From: JAIBJN01 sp963699495
GTDB lineage: Bacteria; Actinomycetota; Thermoleophilia; Gaiellales; Gaiellaceae
Length of the DNA: 64,000 bases
Direction of reading: 5' to 3'
Assembly (NCBI GenBank): GCA_963699495.1
Contig: CAVOUB010000005.1
Location: 1,095,914 to 1,159,913, forward strand
The first letter of the stretch is position 1; the number at the start of each line of letters is the position of its first letter. Positions 8,389 through 16,880 of this stretch are shown one piece after another. Made by a program: the position numbers and the translations under genes. The notes below the pieces were generated by a model, which was not told where the DNA came from, did not search any database, and saw only the letters and a program-made list of their open reading frames with translations.

Positions 8389-9180
8389 GTGACCGCCCCG
8401 GCCGGCATGGCGGCGCTCGGCCCCGCGGCCGCCGCGCTGCGCGACCGCCTGCTGACCGAGATAGCCGCGGGGAAGCCGCCCCCGGGCGAGCGCCTGGGAG
8501 CCGAGCGGGAGCTGGCGGTTCGGCTGGGCGTGAGCCGCTCCACGCTGCGCGCGGCGCTCGACGCCCTGGAGGAGGCCGGTGTCGTGCACCGGGTGCGCGG
8601 CCGCTCCGGAGGGATCTTCGTCTCTCAGCGCCGCGTGGAGCGTGACCTCAGCAGCGTCACCGGGCTGCCCGCCTACCTGCGCCGGCAGGGGTTCCAGTCC
8701 GGCGCCCGGGTGCTCTCGACGGGCATCCTGCCGGCCGGGGAGGAGACCGCGGCGGCCCTCGCGCTGGACGAGGGCGAGCTCGTGCTCGAGGTTCTTCGCC
8801 TGCGGCTGGCGGACGAGCAGCCCGTGTCGCTCGAGCGAGCCCGCTTCCCGGCCGACCGCTTCCCGGGGCTGCTCGACCGCTCGCTGGCCGGGTCGATCTA
8901 CGACCTGCTCGAGACGGACTACGGGCTCCGCGTGGGCGAGGCGGAGGAGCGGATCGAGGTGGTCGGCGCAACGACAGCGGATGCCCGCACCCTCGAGGTG
9001 CGGCCGGGCGCTCCTCTGATCTCGATCGTGCGCACGGCGTGGACCGCCGAAGGGCGACCGTTCGAGCACTCGCGCGACCTGTTTCGGGCCGACCGGGTGC
9101 GCATCGTCGCCCGCGTTCGCGGTCGAGACGCCTCGTCGCTCGGGACGGCGGTCGAGGTCGCCGCCTCGCCCGACGAGTGA
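8389..9180 (+). CDS. GntR/HutC-family regulator of the microcompartment operon
   Basis: An N-terminal winged helix (residues about 15-85: GERLGAERELAVRLGVSRST, then EEAGVVHRVRGRSGG) precedes a C-terminal UTRA-like ligand-binding domain, with LERARFPADRFPG and the final FRADRVRIVARV. Such proteins bind operators as dimers and are released by a pathway metabolite. It starts GTG 2 nt after the SDR stop, so it lies within the operon it probably controls. No operator could be assigned with confidence. Confidence 0.85.
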   Translation: MTAPAGMAALGPAAAALRDRLLTEIAAGKPPPGERLGAERELAVRLGVSRSTLRAALDALEEAGVVHRVRGRSGGIFVSQRRVERDLSSVTGLPAYLRRQGFQSGARVLSTGILPAGEETAAALALDEGELVLEVLRLRLADEQPVSLERARFPADRFPGLLDRSLAGSIYDLLETDYGLRVGEAEERIEVVGATTADARTLEVRPGAPLISIVRTAWTAEGRPFEHSRDLFRADRVRIVARVRGRDASSLGTAVEVAASPDE

Positions 9181-9197
9181 GATACTCGCGCGCGTCG

Positions 9198-10143
9198 ATG
9201 GCCGAGCACCTGATCAGCCGGGACCATGCCGACCCACCGGCGCTGGGACGTCGACATCGAGCCCGTGCTGCACGTGGAGCAGGGCGACGTGGTCGTGGTC
9301 GAGACCGACGACTTCGCGGGCGGGCAGATCGGGCGCGACTCGACGCCCGAGGATCTCCGCGCGCTCGACTTCGACACGATCTACCCGCTGGCCGGCCCCA
9401 TCCACGTGGCGGGCGCCGAGCCGGGCGACGTGCTCGCCGTCGAGTTCCTCGGCTTCGAGCTGCCCGAGTGGGGCTGGGCGGCGATCCTGCCGGAGCTCGG
9501 CCTGCTGCCTCCGGGCGAGCTCGACGAGCCGTACCTGAAGTTCTTCGACCTCACCCAGGGCGACACGACCGAGCTCGTTCCCGGCGTGCGCATCCCGATC
9601 GAGCCGTTCTGCGGCACCACCGGCGTGCCCGGGCCAGGGATGCACGACGTGCCGATTCCGCCGCCGCACGCCGGCGGCGGCAACATCGACCTGCGCCACG
9701 TGACGAGGGGCGCGACGCTCTACCTGCCCGTGGGCGTGCCGGGAGCCTTGCTCTCGCTGGGCGACGCGCACGCGGCGCAGGGGGACGGGGAGGTGTGCGT
9801 CTCCGGGCTCGAGTGCCAGATGCGCACGACGCTCCGCGTCTCGATCGAGCGGGGGATGAGCTTGCGCTCGCCGGCACTTCGCCGTCCGCCCGGCTCGCTG
9901 ACGCCCCGAGTGGACTCCGGGGGCTGGTTTGCGACCACCGGCGTCGAGGACGATCTCATGGAGGCGGCCCGCGCGGCCGTTCGCGGCATGATCGACCATC
10001 TCGTCGACCGGCGCGGCCTCTCGCGCGAGGACGCCTACGTGCTGTGCTCGCTCGCCGCCGACCTGAAGATCACGGAGGTCGTCGACGCGCCCAACTGGAT
10101 CGTCGCCTGCTTCCTGCCCGACGCCGTCTTCAGCAGCGGCTGA
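9198..10143 (+). CDS. Acetamidase/formamidase-family amidase (frameshifted near the N-terminus)
   Basis: This family hydrolyses short amides to carboxylate and ammonia. Characteristic segments are GPIHVAGAEPGDVLAVEFL, PFCGTTGVPGPG, GGNIDLRHVTRGATLYLPV and the metal-site region LLSLGDAHAAQGDGEVC. The true start is the ATG at 9198, encoding MAEHLISRDHAD, the usual family N-terminus. One extra C in the CCC at 9233-9235 breaks the frame before HRRWDVDIEPVL. Without that correction only a shortened frame starting at 9226 is seen. The corrected length is about 315 residues. Its position inside a microcompartment operon suggests release of an amine or organic acid from an amide precursor. Confidence 0.83.
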
Positions 10144-10257
10144 GCCCGGGTTACGTGCGAGGCCTGTACTTCTCGCTGCGAATGCGGCAGGATGTCGCGT
10201 CTCTCAACCGGCTGGCCGCACACAGGCGAGGCGGCAGCGCGCGAACCCGGAGGTTCA

Positions 10258-11874
10258 ATGTCTAGCCACTCGGAAGGTGGGGGCGGCGCACCCCATCCGC
10301 ACCTGGTTCACGAGGGGACCATCACCTCGATCGACATCGCCGCCGATGAGAGTGTCGAGAAGCTGCGGTCCAGCTCGATCGGCCTTCTCCTCGTGCTCTT
10401 CCTCTGCGTCACCGGCTCCGCGCCGCTGGCCGTGTTCATGTTCAACTTCCCGTTCGTCGTCGGCGCGGGGAACGAGCAGTACGCGCCGGCCGCGTTTCTG
10501 TTCGCGACGATCGTCCTGACCATCTTCTCGGTCGGATACGTCCAGATGGCCCGAAAGCTTCGCGCTGCGGGCGGCATGTTCACCTACGTCAGCCACGGGC
10601 TCGGCCGGGCTCTGGGAATGATGTCCGGCCTCTCGCTCGCGGCGGCGTACACGCTCTTCGGTGCCTCGTTGATCGGCGGTTTCGCCGCCTTTGCTCAGGT
10701 GAAGGTCCAGTCCGCGCTCGACATGGACAACCCGATCAACTGGATCTGGTACGCGATCCTCGGCATCGTCGGCATCTCGTGCCTGGGCTACTTCGACATT
10801 CCCATCTCGGCCAAGATCCTCGGCGTCTTCCTGATCACCGAGCTGGCGATCATCACCATCTTCACGGTCGGCGTGTTCATCCAGGGCGGCAACGACGGCG
10901 TCTCGATCGCTCCGGTGCTGCCGTGGAACGCCTTCAAGGGGATCGCGTTCGGCCTCGGCATCTTCATCGCCTTCTGGTCCTGGGTGGGGTTCGAAGCAGC
11001 GCCCAACTACGCCGAGGAATCGAAGAACCCGCACCGGGTCATCCCGATCGCGGTCTACACCTCCTGCGTCTTCGTCGGCGTGCTCTACACGCTCGCGTCC
11101 TGGGCCTCGGTCAGCTCGTACGGGCCCGCGAATCAGGCCTTCGACGCGCTCGCCACAGGGTCGACGACCGTCTTCGGCGGCGAGATCGCAGTCGACTACC
11201 TGAACTTCAACGTCGTGCCGGGGAACGAGCTCATCGGCACCTGGCTGGGGCAGCTGATGTCGGTCTTCATCATCACCGGCGCGTTCGCCTGTGCCGCCGC
11301 TCTGAACAATGCCGGCCTGCGCTACACGTATGCGCTCGGCCGCGAGGGGTTGCTGCCGAAGGCGCTGGGCCGCACCCATCCGAAGCACAAGACGCCGCAC
11401 GTGGCCGTGATCACCCAGGCCGCCATCGCCCTGGCGATCGTCCTTATCTTCAGGTTCGCCGATCGAACCGGGCTCGACGTCTACTACTGGATCGCGGTTC
11501 AGGGCGTGATCTGGATCGTTCTCGTCCAGGCGCTCACGTCACTGGCCGTCTGGGCCTACTTCCGCCGCCTGCCCGCCAGCGAGCGGCACTGGTGGAAGAC
11601 CACGGTGGCACCCTGGATCGGCTTCCTCGCTCAGATCCTGGTGCTCTACCTCTGTTACAAGTACCTGAGCTCGCTCGCGGCAGGCGACGTGCTCTACGTG
11701 AAGGAGCTCGGTCAGATCGGGAACTGGTCCGGGTTCGAGATCGACATCACCTGGCTGGGGATCATCGGCGTGCTCGTGCCGGTGGCCGCCCTGGTCTACG
11801 CCCTCATCCTTCGCTCCACCAACCCCGCCAAGTACGAGCGGGCGGGCCGGTTCATCAACGAGGGAGAGGTCTAG
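10258..11874 (+). CDS. APC-superfamily amino acid/amine permease
   Basis: A 538-residue polytopic membrane protein with about 12 predicted helices. The first helix has GLLLVLFLCVTGSAPLAVF, corresponding to the substrate-binding GxG-type break of APC transporters; AAGGMFTYVSHGLGRALG and FWSWVGFEAAPNYAEESKNP follow. The ATG has a GGAGG ribosome binding site 6 nt upstream. A 114-nt gap separates it from the amidase, and a strong hairpin terminator follows. It most likely imports the amine or amino alcohol degraded by the microcompartment. Confidence 0.87.
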   Translation: MSSHSEGGGGAPHPHLVHEGTITSIDIAADESVEKLRSSSIGLLLVLFLCVTGSAPLAVFMFNFPFVVGAGNEQYAPAAFLFATIVLTIFSVGYVQMARKLRAAGGMFTYVSHGLGRALGMMSGLSLAAAYTLFGASLIGGFAAFAQVKVQSALDMDNPINWIWYAILGIVGISCLGYFDIPISAKILGVFLITELAIITIFTVGVFIQGGNDGVSIAPVLPWNAFKGIAFGLGIFIAFWSWVGFEAAPNYAEESKNPHRVIPIAVYTSCVFVGVLYTLASWASVSSYGPANQAFDALATGSTTVFGGEIAVDYLNFNVVPGNELIGTWLGQLMSVFIITGAFACAAALNNAGLRYTYALGREGLLPKALGRTHPKHKTPHVAVITQAAIALAIVLIFRFADRTGLDVYYWIAVQGVIWIVLVQALTSLAVWAYFRRLPASERHWWKTTVAPWIGFLAQILVLYLCYKYLSSLAAGDVLYVKELGQIGNWSGFEIDITWLGIIGVLVPVAALVYALILRSTNPAKYERAGRFINEGEV

Positions 11875-11888
11875 GAAGCGCAGTTCGA

Positions 11889-11912
11889 GGGGGTGCCGGT
11901 CACGGCACCCCC
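11889..11912. terminator. Intrinsic-type bidirectional terminator
   Basis: Perfect 10-bp stem GGGGGTGCCG / CGGCACCCCC with the 4-nt loop GTCA, followed by TCCTCCTT. It sits 15 nt after the permease stop and 8 nt before the convergent TIM-barrel gene ends, so it can close both units. Confidence 0.8.
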
Positions 11913-11919
11913 TCCTCCT

Positions 11920-12585
11920 TCACGAGTCGGCCGCGGCGAGCGCATACCGAAGCTGCGCCTCGAGGGGCTCGCCCGGTAGCAGCACGCCGTCCAGCGCGGC
12001 GGTGCCGATCGTGAACGCCCACACCCCGCGACGCGCGAGCGCCTGGATCCGCTCCGCCGAGTCCACCGACCCTGCGGCGATCACGGGCAGCGACGTCGCG
12101 TCGCCGACCGCTTCCACGAGCGCCTCGACGTCACCGTCGTAGCGGTAGGCGAGCAGGTTGATGCCGTCCACCCCGAGCGCCTCCGCACGGCGTGCGTCGT
12201 CGGCGATCTCGGCGATCGAGCCGCGGAGAAGGCATGGATGCCCCACGATCTGGCCCACGTAGGGGAAGAACTTGATACCCGTGCCGGCGATGATCTCCTG
12301 CACCGGCTCGATCAGCGTCCCGCCGATCAGGTAGTCGGGCCCGATCTCGGCGGCGGCGCGCGCGGAGGCCAGCGTCGCCTCCTCGGACTCGGACACGACC
12401 TCGAGATGCGTCGTGTGGCCGTTGGCCTTGATATCGGACAGCAGGCCCTGAAGCTCCTCGCGTGGAAGGCCGACGTCCTTGCAGCCGACGTGCCGGACAC
12501 CGGTCGCGGCGATGGACGCGTACACCTCTCGCGCATCGGCGAGCGTCTCGTCGTCGCGGGTGAGCATGAAGATGAACTCGATCAC
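11920..12585 (-). CDS. TIM-barrel protein of the HisA/NanE-like phosphate-binding type, function unknown
   Basis: A 221-residue single-domain (beta/alpha)8-like protein starting MIEFIFMLTRDDETL. Late strands carry VIAAGSVDSAERIQAL and WAFTIGTAALDG, resembling the standard phosphate-binding site at strands 7 and 8 (GS, GTA). Central residues include CKDVGLP, HLEVVSESEEA and INLLAYRYDGD. This points to a lyase, aldolase or epimerase acting on a phosphorylated sugar, but I cannot name the reaction. It is divergent from the dehydrogenase gene and shares its operator region, so it belongs to the same catabolic module. Confidence 0.65.
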   Translation of the reverse strand: MIEFIFMLTRDDETLADAREVYASIAATGVRHVGCKDVGLPREELQGLLSDIKANGHTTHLEVVSESEEATLASARAAAEIGPDYLIGGTLIEPVQEIIAGTGIKFFPYVGQIVGHPCLLRGSIAEIADDARRAEALGVDGINLLAYRYDGDVEALVEAVGDATSLPVIAAGSVDSAERIQALARRGVWAFTIGTAALDGVLLPGEPLEAQLRYALAAADS

Positions 12586-12594
12586 GGCGCCCCC

Positions 12595-12621
12595 AAGTTG
12601 TCAGACAACTTCGCTATCCTA
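12595..12621. promoter_or_regulatory. Palindromic GntR-type operator and divergent -10 boxes
   Basis: AAGTTGTC-A-GACAACTT (12595-12611) is a perfect 17-bp palindrome like the TTGTCnGACAA sites of GntR regulators. TATCCT (12615-12620) can serve as -10 for the dehydrogenase, and on the other strand TAGGAT (12616-12621) can serve the TIM-barrel gene. A repressor here would cover both promoters. The likely regulator is the GntR protein at 13709. Confidence 0.65.
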
Positions 12622-12653
12622 ACGAACCTCCACCACCCAACGGGAGAGACGAC

Positions 12654-13712
12654 GTGCGAGCAGCTATTTGGGACGGACCCGGCGAGATGTCCATCGGAGA
12701 GGTCGAGGACGCGTCGTGTCCGCAGACAGGTGTGCTCCTCCGTGTGACCGCCTGCGGCATCTGCGGCACCGACGTGCGCACGTTCTACAACGGCGACCGG
12801 CGCGTCTCCGCGCCCTGGGTGCTCGGCCACGAGATCAGCGGCGAGCTGATCGAGATCGGCGCCGCGGCAGCCGAGGAGGTAGCCCAGTCGGGCCTGTCGA
12901 TCGGCGACCGCGTCCACTGCATCTCGACGCTGTGGTGCGGCCGTTGCCGCCTGTGCCGCTCGGGCAACGAGCACCTCTGCGTCAACGGCGAGCTGATGGG
13001 CTTCGACCACCAGGGCGCCTATGCCGAGCTGGTGGCGATCCCCCAGATCGCGCTCAAGAACCTGTTCCGGATCCCTGACGGCCTCTCCGACGTCCACGCG
13101 ACCTTCGCCGATCCCCTGTCCGACGCGATCTGCGGCCACAAGGACATCGCCGTCTCGCTCGACGACACGGTGGCGGTGATCGGCGCCGGGCCGGTCGGCA
13201 CCGCCCACGCCGCCATCGCCCGCCTCGAGGGCGCCGGCCACGTGCTGATGCTGGAGACGGCGGCGGGGCGCCTCGAGCTCGCGCGCGAGATCCTCGGCGA
13301 CGAGCGGATGAGCTACGTCGACACGTCGTCTGCCGACGGCGCCAGGGCCGTGCGCGACGCCACCGACGAGATCGGCGCCGACGTCGTGATCGTCGCCTGC
13401 TCCAGCGACATCGCCCAGGAGCAGGCGATGGAGATGGCCGCGCCGCGCGGCCGGGTGCTCTTCTTCGGCGGCCTGCCGAAGGGCACGACGTCCATACGCT
13501 TTCCCTCCAACATCCTCCACTACCAGGAGGTGCAGGTGCACGGCTCGTATGCCTCCCGGCACCGCGACCAGGTGCACGCTCTCGACATGCTGGCCGGCGA
13601 CATCGGCGGCATCCGGCGCGTCGTCTCCGATGTGGTGGACCTCGACGCCGCGCCGCAGGCCTTCGCGCGCATCCGCGCCGGCGAGGTGCTGAAGGTCGTC
13701 GTGCGTCCTTGA
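12654..13712 (+). CDS. Zinc-dependent alcohol (polyol) dehydrogenase, MDR family
   Basis: A 352-residue medium-chain dehydrogenase. Catalytic zinc ligands are in CGICGTD and GHEISGE; the structural zinc site has four cysteines in CGRCRLCRSGNEHLC. The NAD-binding Rossmann motif is VIGAGPVGTAHA. It resembles sorbitol/threonine-type dehydrogenases that oxidise a secondary alcohol. The GTG start has a GGGAGAG ribosome binding site. It is followed by GntR and kinase genes with 4-bp overlaps, which suggests oxidation and phosphorylation of a polyol or ketose. The exact substrate is unknown. Confidence 0.85.
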   Translation: MRAAIWDGPGEMSIGEVEDASCPQTGVLLRVTACGICGTDVRTFYNGDRRVSAPWVLGHEISGELIEIGAAAAEEVAQSGLSIGDRVHCISTLWCGRCRLCRSGNEHLCVNGELMGFDHQGAYAELVAIPQIALKNLFRIPDGLSDVHATFADPLSDAICGHKDIAVSLDDTVAVIGAGPVGTAHAAIARLEGAGHVLMLETAAGRLELAREILGDERMSYVDTSSADGARAVRDATDEIGADVVIVACSSDIAQEQAMEMAAPRGRVLFFGGLPKGTTSIRFPSNILHYQEVQVHGSYASRHRDQVHALDMLAGDIGGIRRVVSDVVDLDAAPQAFARIRAGEVLKVVVRP

Positions 13713-14464
13713 GACGCTCTGCGTCAACCCGGCGGCCGCTGAGCCACTCGGTGGCCAAGGAGCTGCGCGAGCGGATCGTCGCCGACGAGCTCGAGCCGGG
13801 CGAGCGGCTGCCCAGCGAGCCGGAGCTGGCGCGCAGGCTCGGCGTCTCGCGCTCCTCGCTTCGGGAGGGCATCGCGCTCCTCGAGGAGGACGGCGTCGTT
13901 CGCCGTCTCCACGGGTCGGGCACCTACGTCTCCCACCGGCCCGGCGTGCGGAACGATCTCAGCCGCAACTTCTCCGTCTCCTCGATGATCGCGGCGATGG
14001 GGGTGGAGCCGGGCAGCGTCGACGAGCGCTGCGCGCCGGAGACCGCTCCGCCGCACGTCGCGGCGGCGCTGGGCGTCGGCGCGGAGACACCGGTCTGCGC
14101 GCTTCGCCGCGTCCGCACGGCGGCCGGCCGGCGGGTGGTCGACTCGACCGACTGGTGCCGGGCCGACGTACTCGCGCTCGAGGTGATGTCTGCGCTGGAG
14201 GGAGGCTCGATCTACGCGGCGCTGGCGGACCGCGGCCTGCCCGTCCACCACGGAGTCGCCACGTTGACGCCGGCCGTCGCGAGGGGCGAGGTGGCCCGAC
14301 GTCTCGGCGTGCGGGATGGAGCGCTGCTGATGACCCTCTTCCAGCTCGACAGCACCTCGGACGGCACCGTCGTGCTGGTCTCACAGGAGCATCACCTGGC
14401 GGACGCGTTCGAGATCACCGTCTACCGGCGCGGCCCCGGCGACGACTCGGAGGCCGCCGAGTGA
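13709..14464 (+). CDS. GntR/HutC-family regulator of the polyol module
   Basis: A winged-helix domain (residues about 12-75: LPSEPELARRLGVSRSSLRE, then EEDGVVRRLHGSGTYVS) is followed by a UTRA-like effector domain with LRRVRTAAGRRVVDSTDW and LVSQEHHLADAFEITVYRR. It overlaps the dehydrogenase before it and the kinase after it by 4 bp each. The palindrome at 12595 in the divergent promoter is its probable operator, with a phosphorylated intermediate as plausible effector. Confidence 0.83.
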   Translation: MRRSASTRRPLSHSVAKELRERIVADELEPGERLPSEPELARRLGVSRSSLREGIALLEEDGVVRRLHGSGTYVSHRPGVRNDLSRNFSVSSMIAAMGVEPGSVDERCAPETAPPHVAAALGVGAETPVCALRRVRTAAGRRVVDSTDWCRADVLALEVMSALEGGSIYAALADRGLPVHHGVATLTPAVARGEVARRLGVRDGALLMTLFQLDSTSDGTVVLVSQEHHLADAFEITVYRRGPGDDSEAAE

Positions 14465-15972
14465 CCCGGGAGCTCGTCGTCGGAGTGGACGTCGGCTCGC
14501 AGGGCACCTGCGCCCAGGCGATCGCTCCGGACGGCGAGCACGTCGCGACGGCCTATGTGCCCCACACGCTCTCCTATCCCCAGCCGGGATGGGCGGAGCA
14601 GGATGCACGCGAGTGGCTGGGGGCCGTCGCCCAGGCGCTCGCCGAGGTGCGCCGGGCCGTGGACGGGGCCGCCGTGCGCGCCGTGTCCTTCGGCTCGCAG
14701 CTGGACGGCCTGGTCGCCGCGGACGCCGCCGGGCAGCCGCTGGGCCCTGCCCTGATCTGGATGGATCGCCGTGCGGGAGCGGAGTGCGAGGCGGCGGCGG
14801 AGAGGATCGAACCCGACCGGCTCCGGGAGCTGACCGGCTGCAACCTCGATCCAGGCCATGTGGCGGCGAAGATCGCCTGGCTCAAAGAGCACCGCCCGGA
14901 CCAGCATGCCGGAGCACGCTGGTTCCTGTTGCCCGGCTCCTTCGTCGCCTGGCATGCCTCCGGGGAGCTGGCGGTCGACCCGTCGAACGCCTCGTCGTCC
15001 ATGCTCCTCGACGTCGGGAGCGGCGACTGGTCGCCGGAGGCGTGCGCTGCGTTCCAGGTCGACTCCGCGCTGCTTGCCCCCGTCCGCCCGGCGCACGCCG
15101 TGCTCGGCCCGGTGGCGCCCTGGCTCAGGGACGCCGCGGGGCTCGACCCGTCGACCCAGGTGGTGCTGGGATGCGGAGACGACATGGCGGCGACGCTGGG
15201 GGCGGGCGTGGTCGAGCCCGGCGTCGTCTGCGACGTGATGGGGACGGCCGAGCCCGTGTGCGCGGTCGTGCCCCGGCCGGTGCTCGACCCCGACGGCATC
15301 ACGGAGCTTCACCCCCACGCGGTGCCCGGGGGCTGGCTGCTCGAGAATCCCGGCTGGCTGTCGGGTGGGGCGTACCGCTGGTTCCGCGACGAGCTGGGAT
15401 CGGTGGAGGCGGCCAGGGCGGCGGCCACGGGCGCCGACGTCTACGAGCTCCTGAACGCCCTCGCGGACGACGCGCCGGCGGGGGCCGACGGCGTTCTGTG
15501 GGTGCCCGCGCTCGCCGGGGCGACCGCACCCGAATGGAACGCCGCCGCGCGCGCCGGCTGGTTCGGCCTCGCTGCAGCCCACGGCCGCGCCCACCTGGCG
15601 CGGGCGCTGCTGGAGGGAAACGCATTCGCGTTGCGCGACGTCCTCGAGGCCATCCGGGCCGCGGGCCATCCCCCGGCCGAGCTGGTCTGCGTGGCGGGCG
15701 GGGCGCGCGGCGACCTGTTGCGGCAGATTCGCGCGGACGTGACCGGACTGCCCGTCACGCGGCCGGACGACGTCGAGACCACAGCTCGCGGCGCCGCAAT
15801 GCTGGCGGCGGCCGGCGTCGGGCTGCATGCCGACGTGCCGTCGGCCAGCCGCGCCATGGCAGGCCCTCGGTCCGAGCCACTGCTGCCGCGTCCCGAGTGC
15901 AAGGAGATCTACGACGCCCTGTACGAGCGTCACCGGGCGCTCTACGCCGCGCTGCGGCCGCTGTTCTCCTGA
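14461..15972 (+). CDS. FGGY-family carbohydrate kinase
   Basis: A 503-residue actin-fold sugar kinase. The N-terminal phosphate-1 motif is VGVDVGSQGTCAQAI, WMDRRAG is a sugar-contact motif, and LGCGDDMAATLGAG and CVAGGARGDLLRQI are ATP-site segments of FGGY enzymes. It resembles xylulokinases, but specificity cannot be read directly. The GTG start overlaps the GntR stop. Together with the dehydrogenase it would oxidise a polyol and phosphorylate the resulting ketose, after which the TIM-barrel protein could process the phosphate ester. Confidence 0.87.
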   Translation: MTRELVVGVDVGSQGTCAQAIAPDGEHVATAYVPHTLSYPQPGWAEQDAREWLGAVAQALAEVRRAVDGAAVRAVSFGSQLDGLVAADAAGQPLGPALIWMDRRAGAECEAAAERIEPDRLRELTGCNLDPGHVAAKIAWLKEHRPDQHAGARWFLLPGSFVAWHASGELAVDPSNASSSMLLDVGSGDWSPEACAAFQVDSALLAPVRPAHAVLGPVAPWLRDAAGLDPSTQVVLGCGDDMAATLGAGVVEPGVVCDVMGTAEPVCAVVPRPVLDPDGITELHPHAVPGGWLLENPGWLSGGAYRWFRDELGSVEAARAAATGADVYELLNALADDAPAGADGVLWVPALAGATAPEWNAAARAGWFGLAAAHGRAHLARALLEGNAFALRDVLEAIRAAGHPPAELVCVAGGARGDLLRQIRADVTGLPVTRPDDVETTARGAAMLAAAGVGLHADVPSASRAMAGPRSEPLLPRPECKEIYDALYERHRALYAALRPLFS

Positions 15973-16027
15973 TCATGACGGGTCGTCGAATCTGGGCAAC
16001 GCACAGGGCCGGTCGGGAGAAGCCTGT

Positions 16028-16534
16028 CTAGGTGAAGATGACTTGGCCGCCGGCGGCCTTCGTGTAGAACTCGCCGACGCTGATGATCTCCTCGACCTGG
16101 GGCACGAAGTCGTCCATGGTGAGCCCGAACATGTCGACGGTTGCCCTACAGGCGTAGAGGCGGCCACCGGAATCGGCGACGAGCTCGATGAACTCGGGGA
16201 TGGGCGGGATGTCGATCTTCTCCATCTGCCGCTTCATCATCTTCGTGGCGAGGGCGGAGAAGCCGGGGAGGGCGCCGAGCCAGGTGGGCAGGTGCATGCC
16301 GGGGTTTCCGACGGTTGCGACCTTGATCTTCTCGTAGCGGTCCTTGCGGATCGCGTCGAGGCCGAAGAAGGTGAAGAAGAGGTCGGCCTCGATGCCCTCC
16401 ATGCGGGCGCCATTGGCCATGATGAGGCCGGGGTAAATCCCTTCGAGCGAGCCCTTGGAGATGACGATCGCGACCTTCTCGATCGTCTGCGGCTCAGCGG
16501 CTGCTGTCTTCGGTTGTGCGAGTAGCTCGGTCAT
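16028..16534 (-). CDS. DsrE/DsrF-like sulfur-carrier-family protein
   Basis: A 168-residue protein with the DsrE-like fold: VAIVISKGSLEGIYPGLIMA, DLFFTFFGLDAI, and a conserved cysteine in GGRLYACRATVDMFG. Proteins of this type, paired with TusE/DsrC and an SQR-like oxidoreductase, handle protein-bound persulfide. The start is the ATG at 16534 with an AAGGAG ribosome binding site 7 nt upstream; the open frame beyond it overlaps the tusE-like gene and is not coding. It is the last gene of a three-gene minus-strand unit. Confidence 0.82.
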   Translation of the reverse strand: MTELLAQPKTAAAEPQTIEKVAIVISKGSLEGIYPGLIMANGARMEGIEADLFFTFFGLDAIRKDRYEKIKVATVGNPGMHLPTWLGALPGFSALATKMMKRQMEKIDIPPIPEFIELVADSGGRLYACRATVDMFGLTMDDFVPQVEEIISVGEFYTKAAGGQVIFT

Positions 16535-16547
16535 CGTCTGCTCCTTC

Positions 16548-16865
16548 CTAGATGCAGCCCTTGGGCTTGGGGATGCCGCCGATCTTGGCGGCGAGCTTGG
16601 CCGGTCCCTTGGGGAAGAGCTGGTAGAGCTCCTTGATGGCGACGCCGGACTCCTTGCCAAGCGAGCGGATCGAGGGAGCGGTGCCGTTCGTGAGGTAGCG
16701 CTCGCGCATGAAGCGGACGACCAGCCAGTGCCGGTCGCTCAGCTCGGGTACACCGTTCTCGGCGGCCAGCGCCTGGGCGATCTGCTCGTTCCACTGCTCC
16801 GGGTTGGTAAGGAAGCCCTCAGCATCGACGTCCACCGGGGCGTCGGCGATCAGGGTCATGGTCAT
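16548..16865 (-). CDS. TusE/DsrC-like sulfur relay protein
   Basis: A 105-residue DsrC-family protein with DAEGFLTNPEQWNEQIAQAL near the N-terminus and the diagnostic C-terminal tail GGIPKPKGCI, whose penultimate cysteine (Cys104) carries the persulfide. The second cysteine found about 11 residues earlier in true dissimilatory DsrC is Ala93 here, so this is of the TusE-like, single-cysteine type. It lies between the SQR-like gene (15 nt away) and the DsrE-like gene (13 nt). No dsrAB is present in the window. Confidence 0.86.
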   Translation of the reverse strand: MTMTLIADAPVDVDAEGFLTNPEQWNEQIAQALAAENGVPELSDRHWLVVRFMRERYLTNGTAPSIRSLGKESGVAIKELYQLFPKGPAKLAAKIGGIPKPKGCI

Positions 16866-16880
16866 GGTCTGTCTCCTTGC

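Noticed and set aside
10255..11400. Minus-strand frame antisense to the APC permease
   Set aside because: Composition is Asp/Arg/Glu-rich shadow sequence typical of high-GC antisense frames; the plus-strand permease is clearly conserved.
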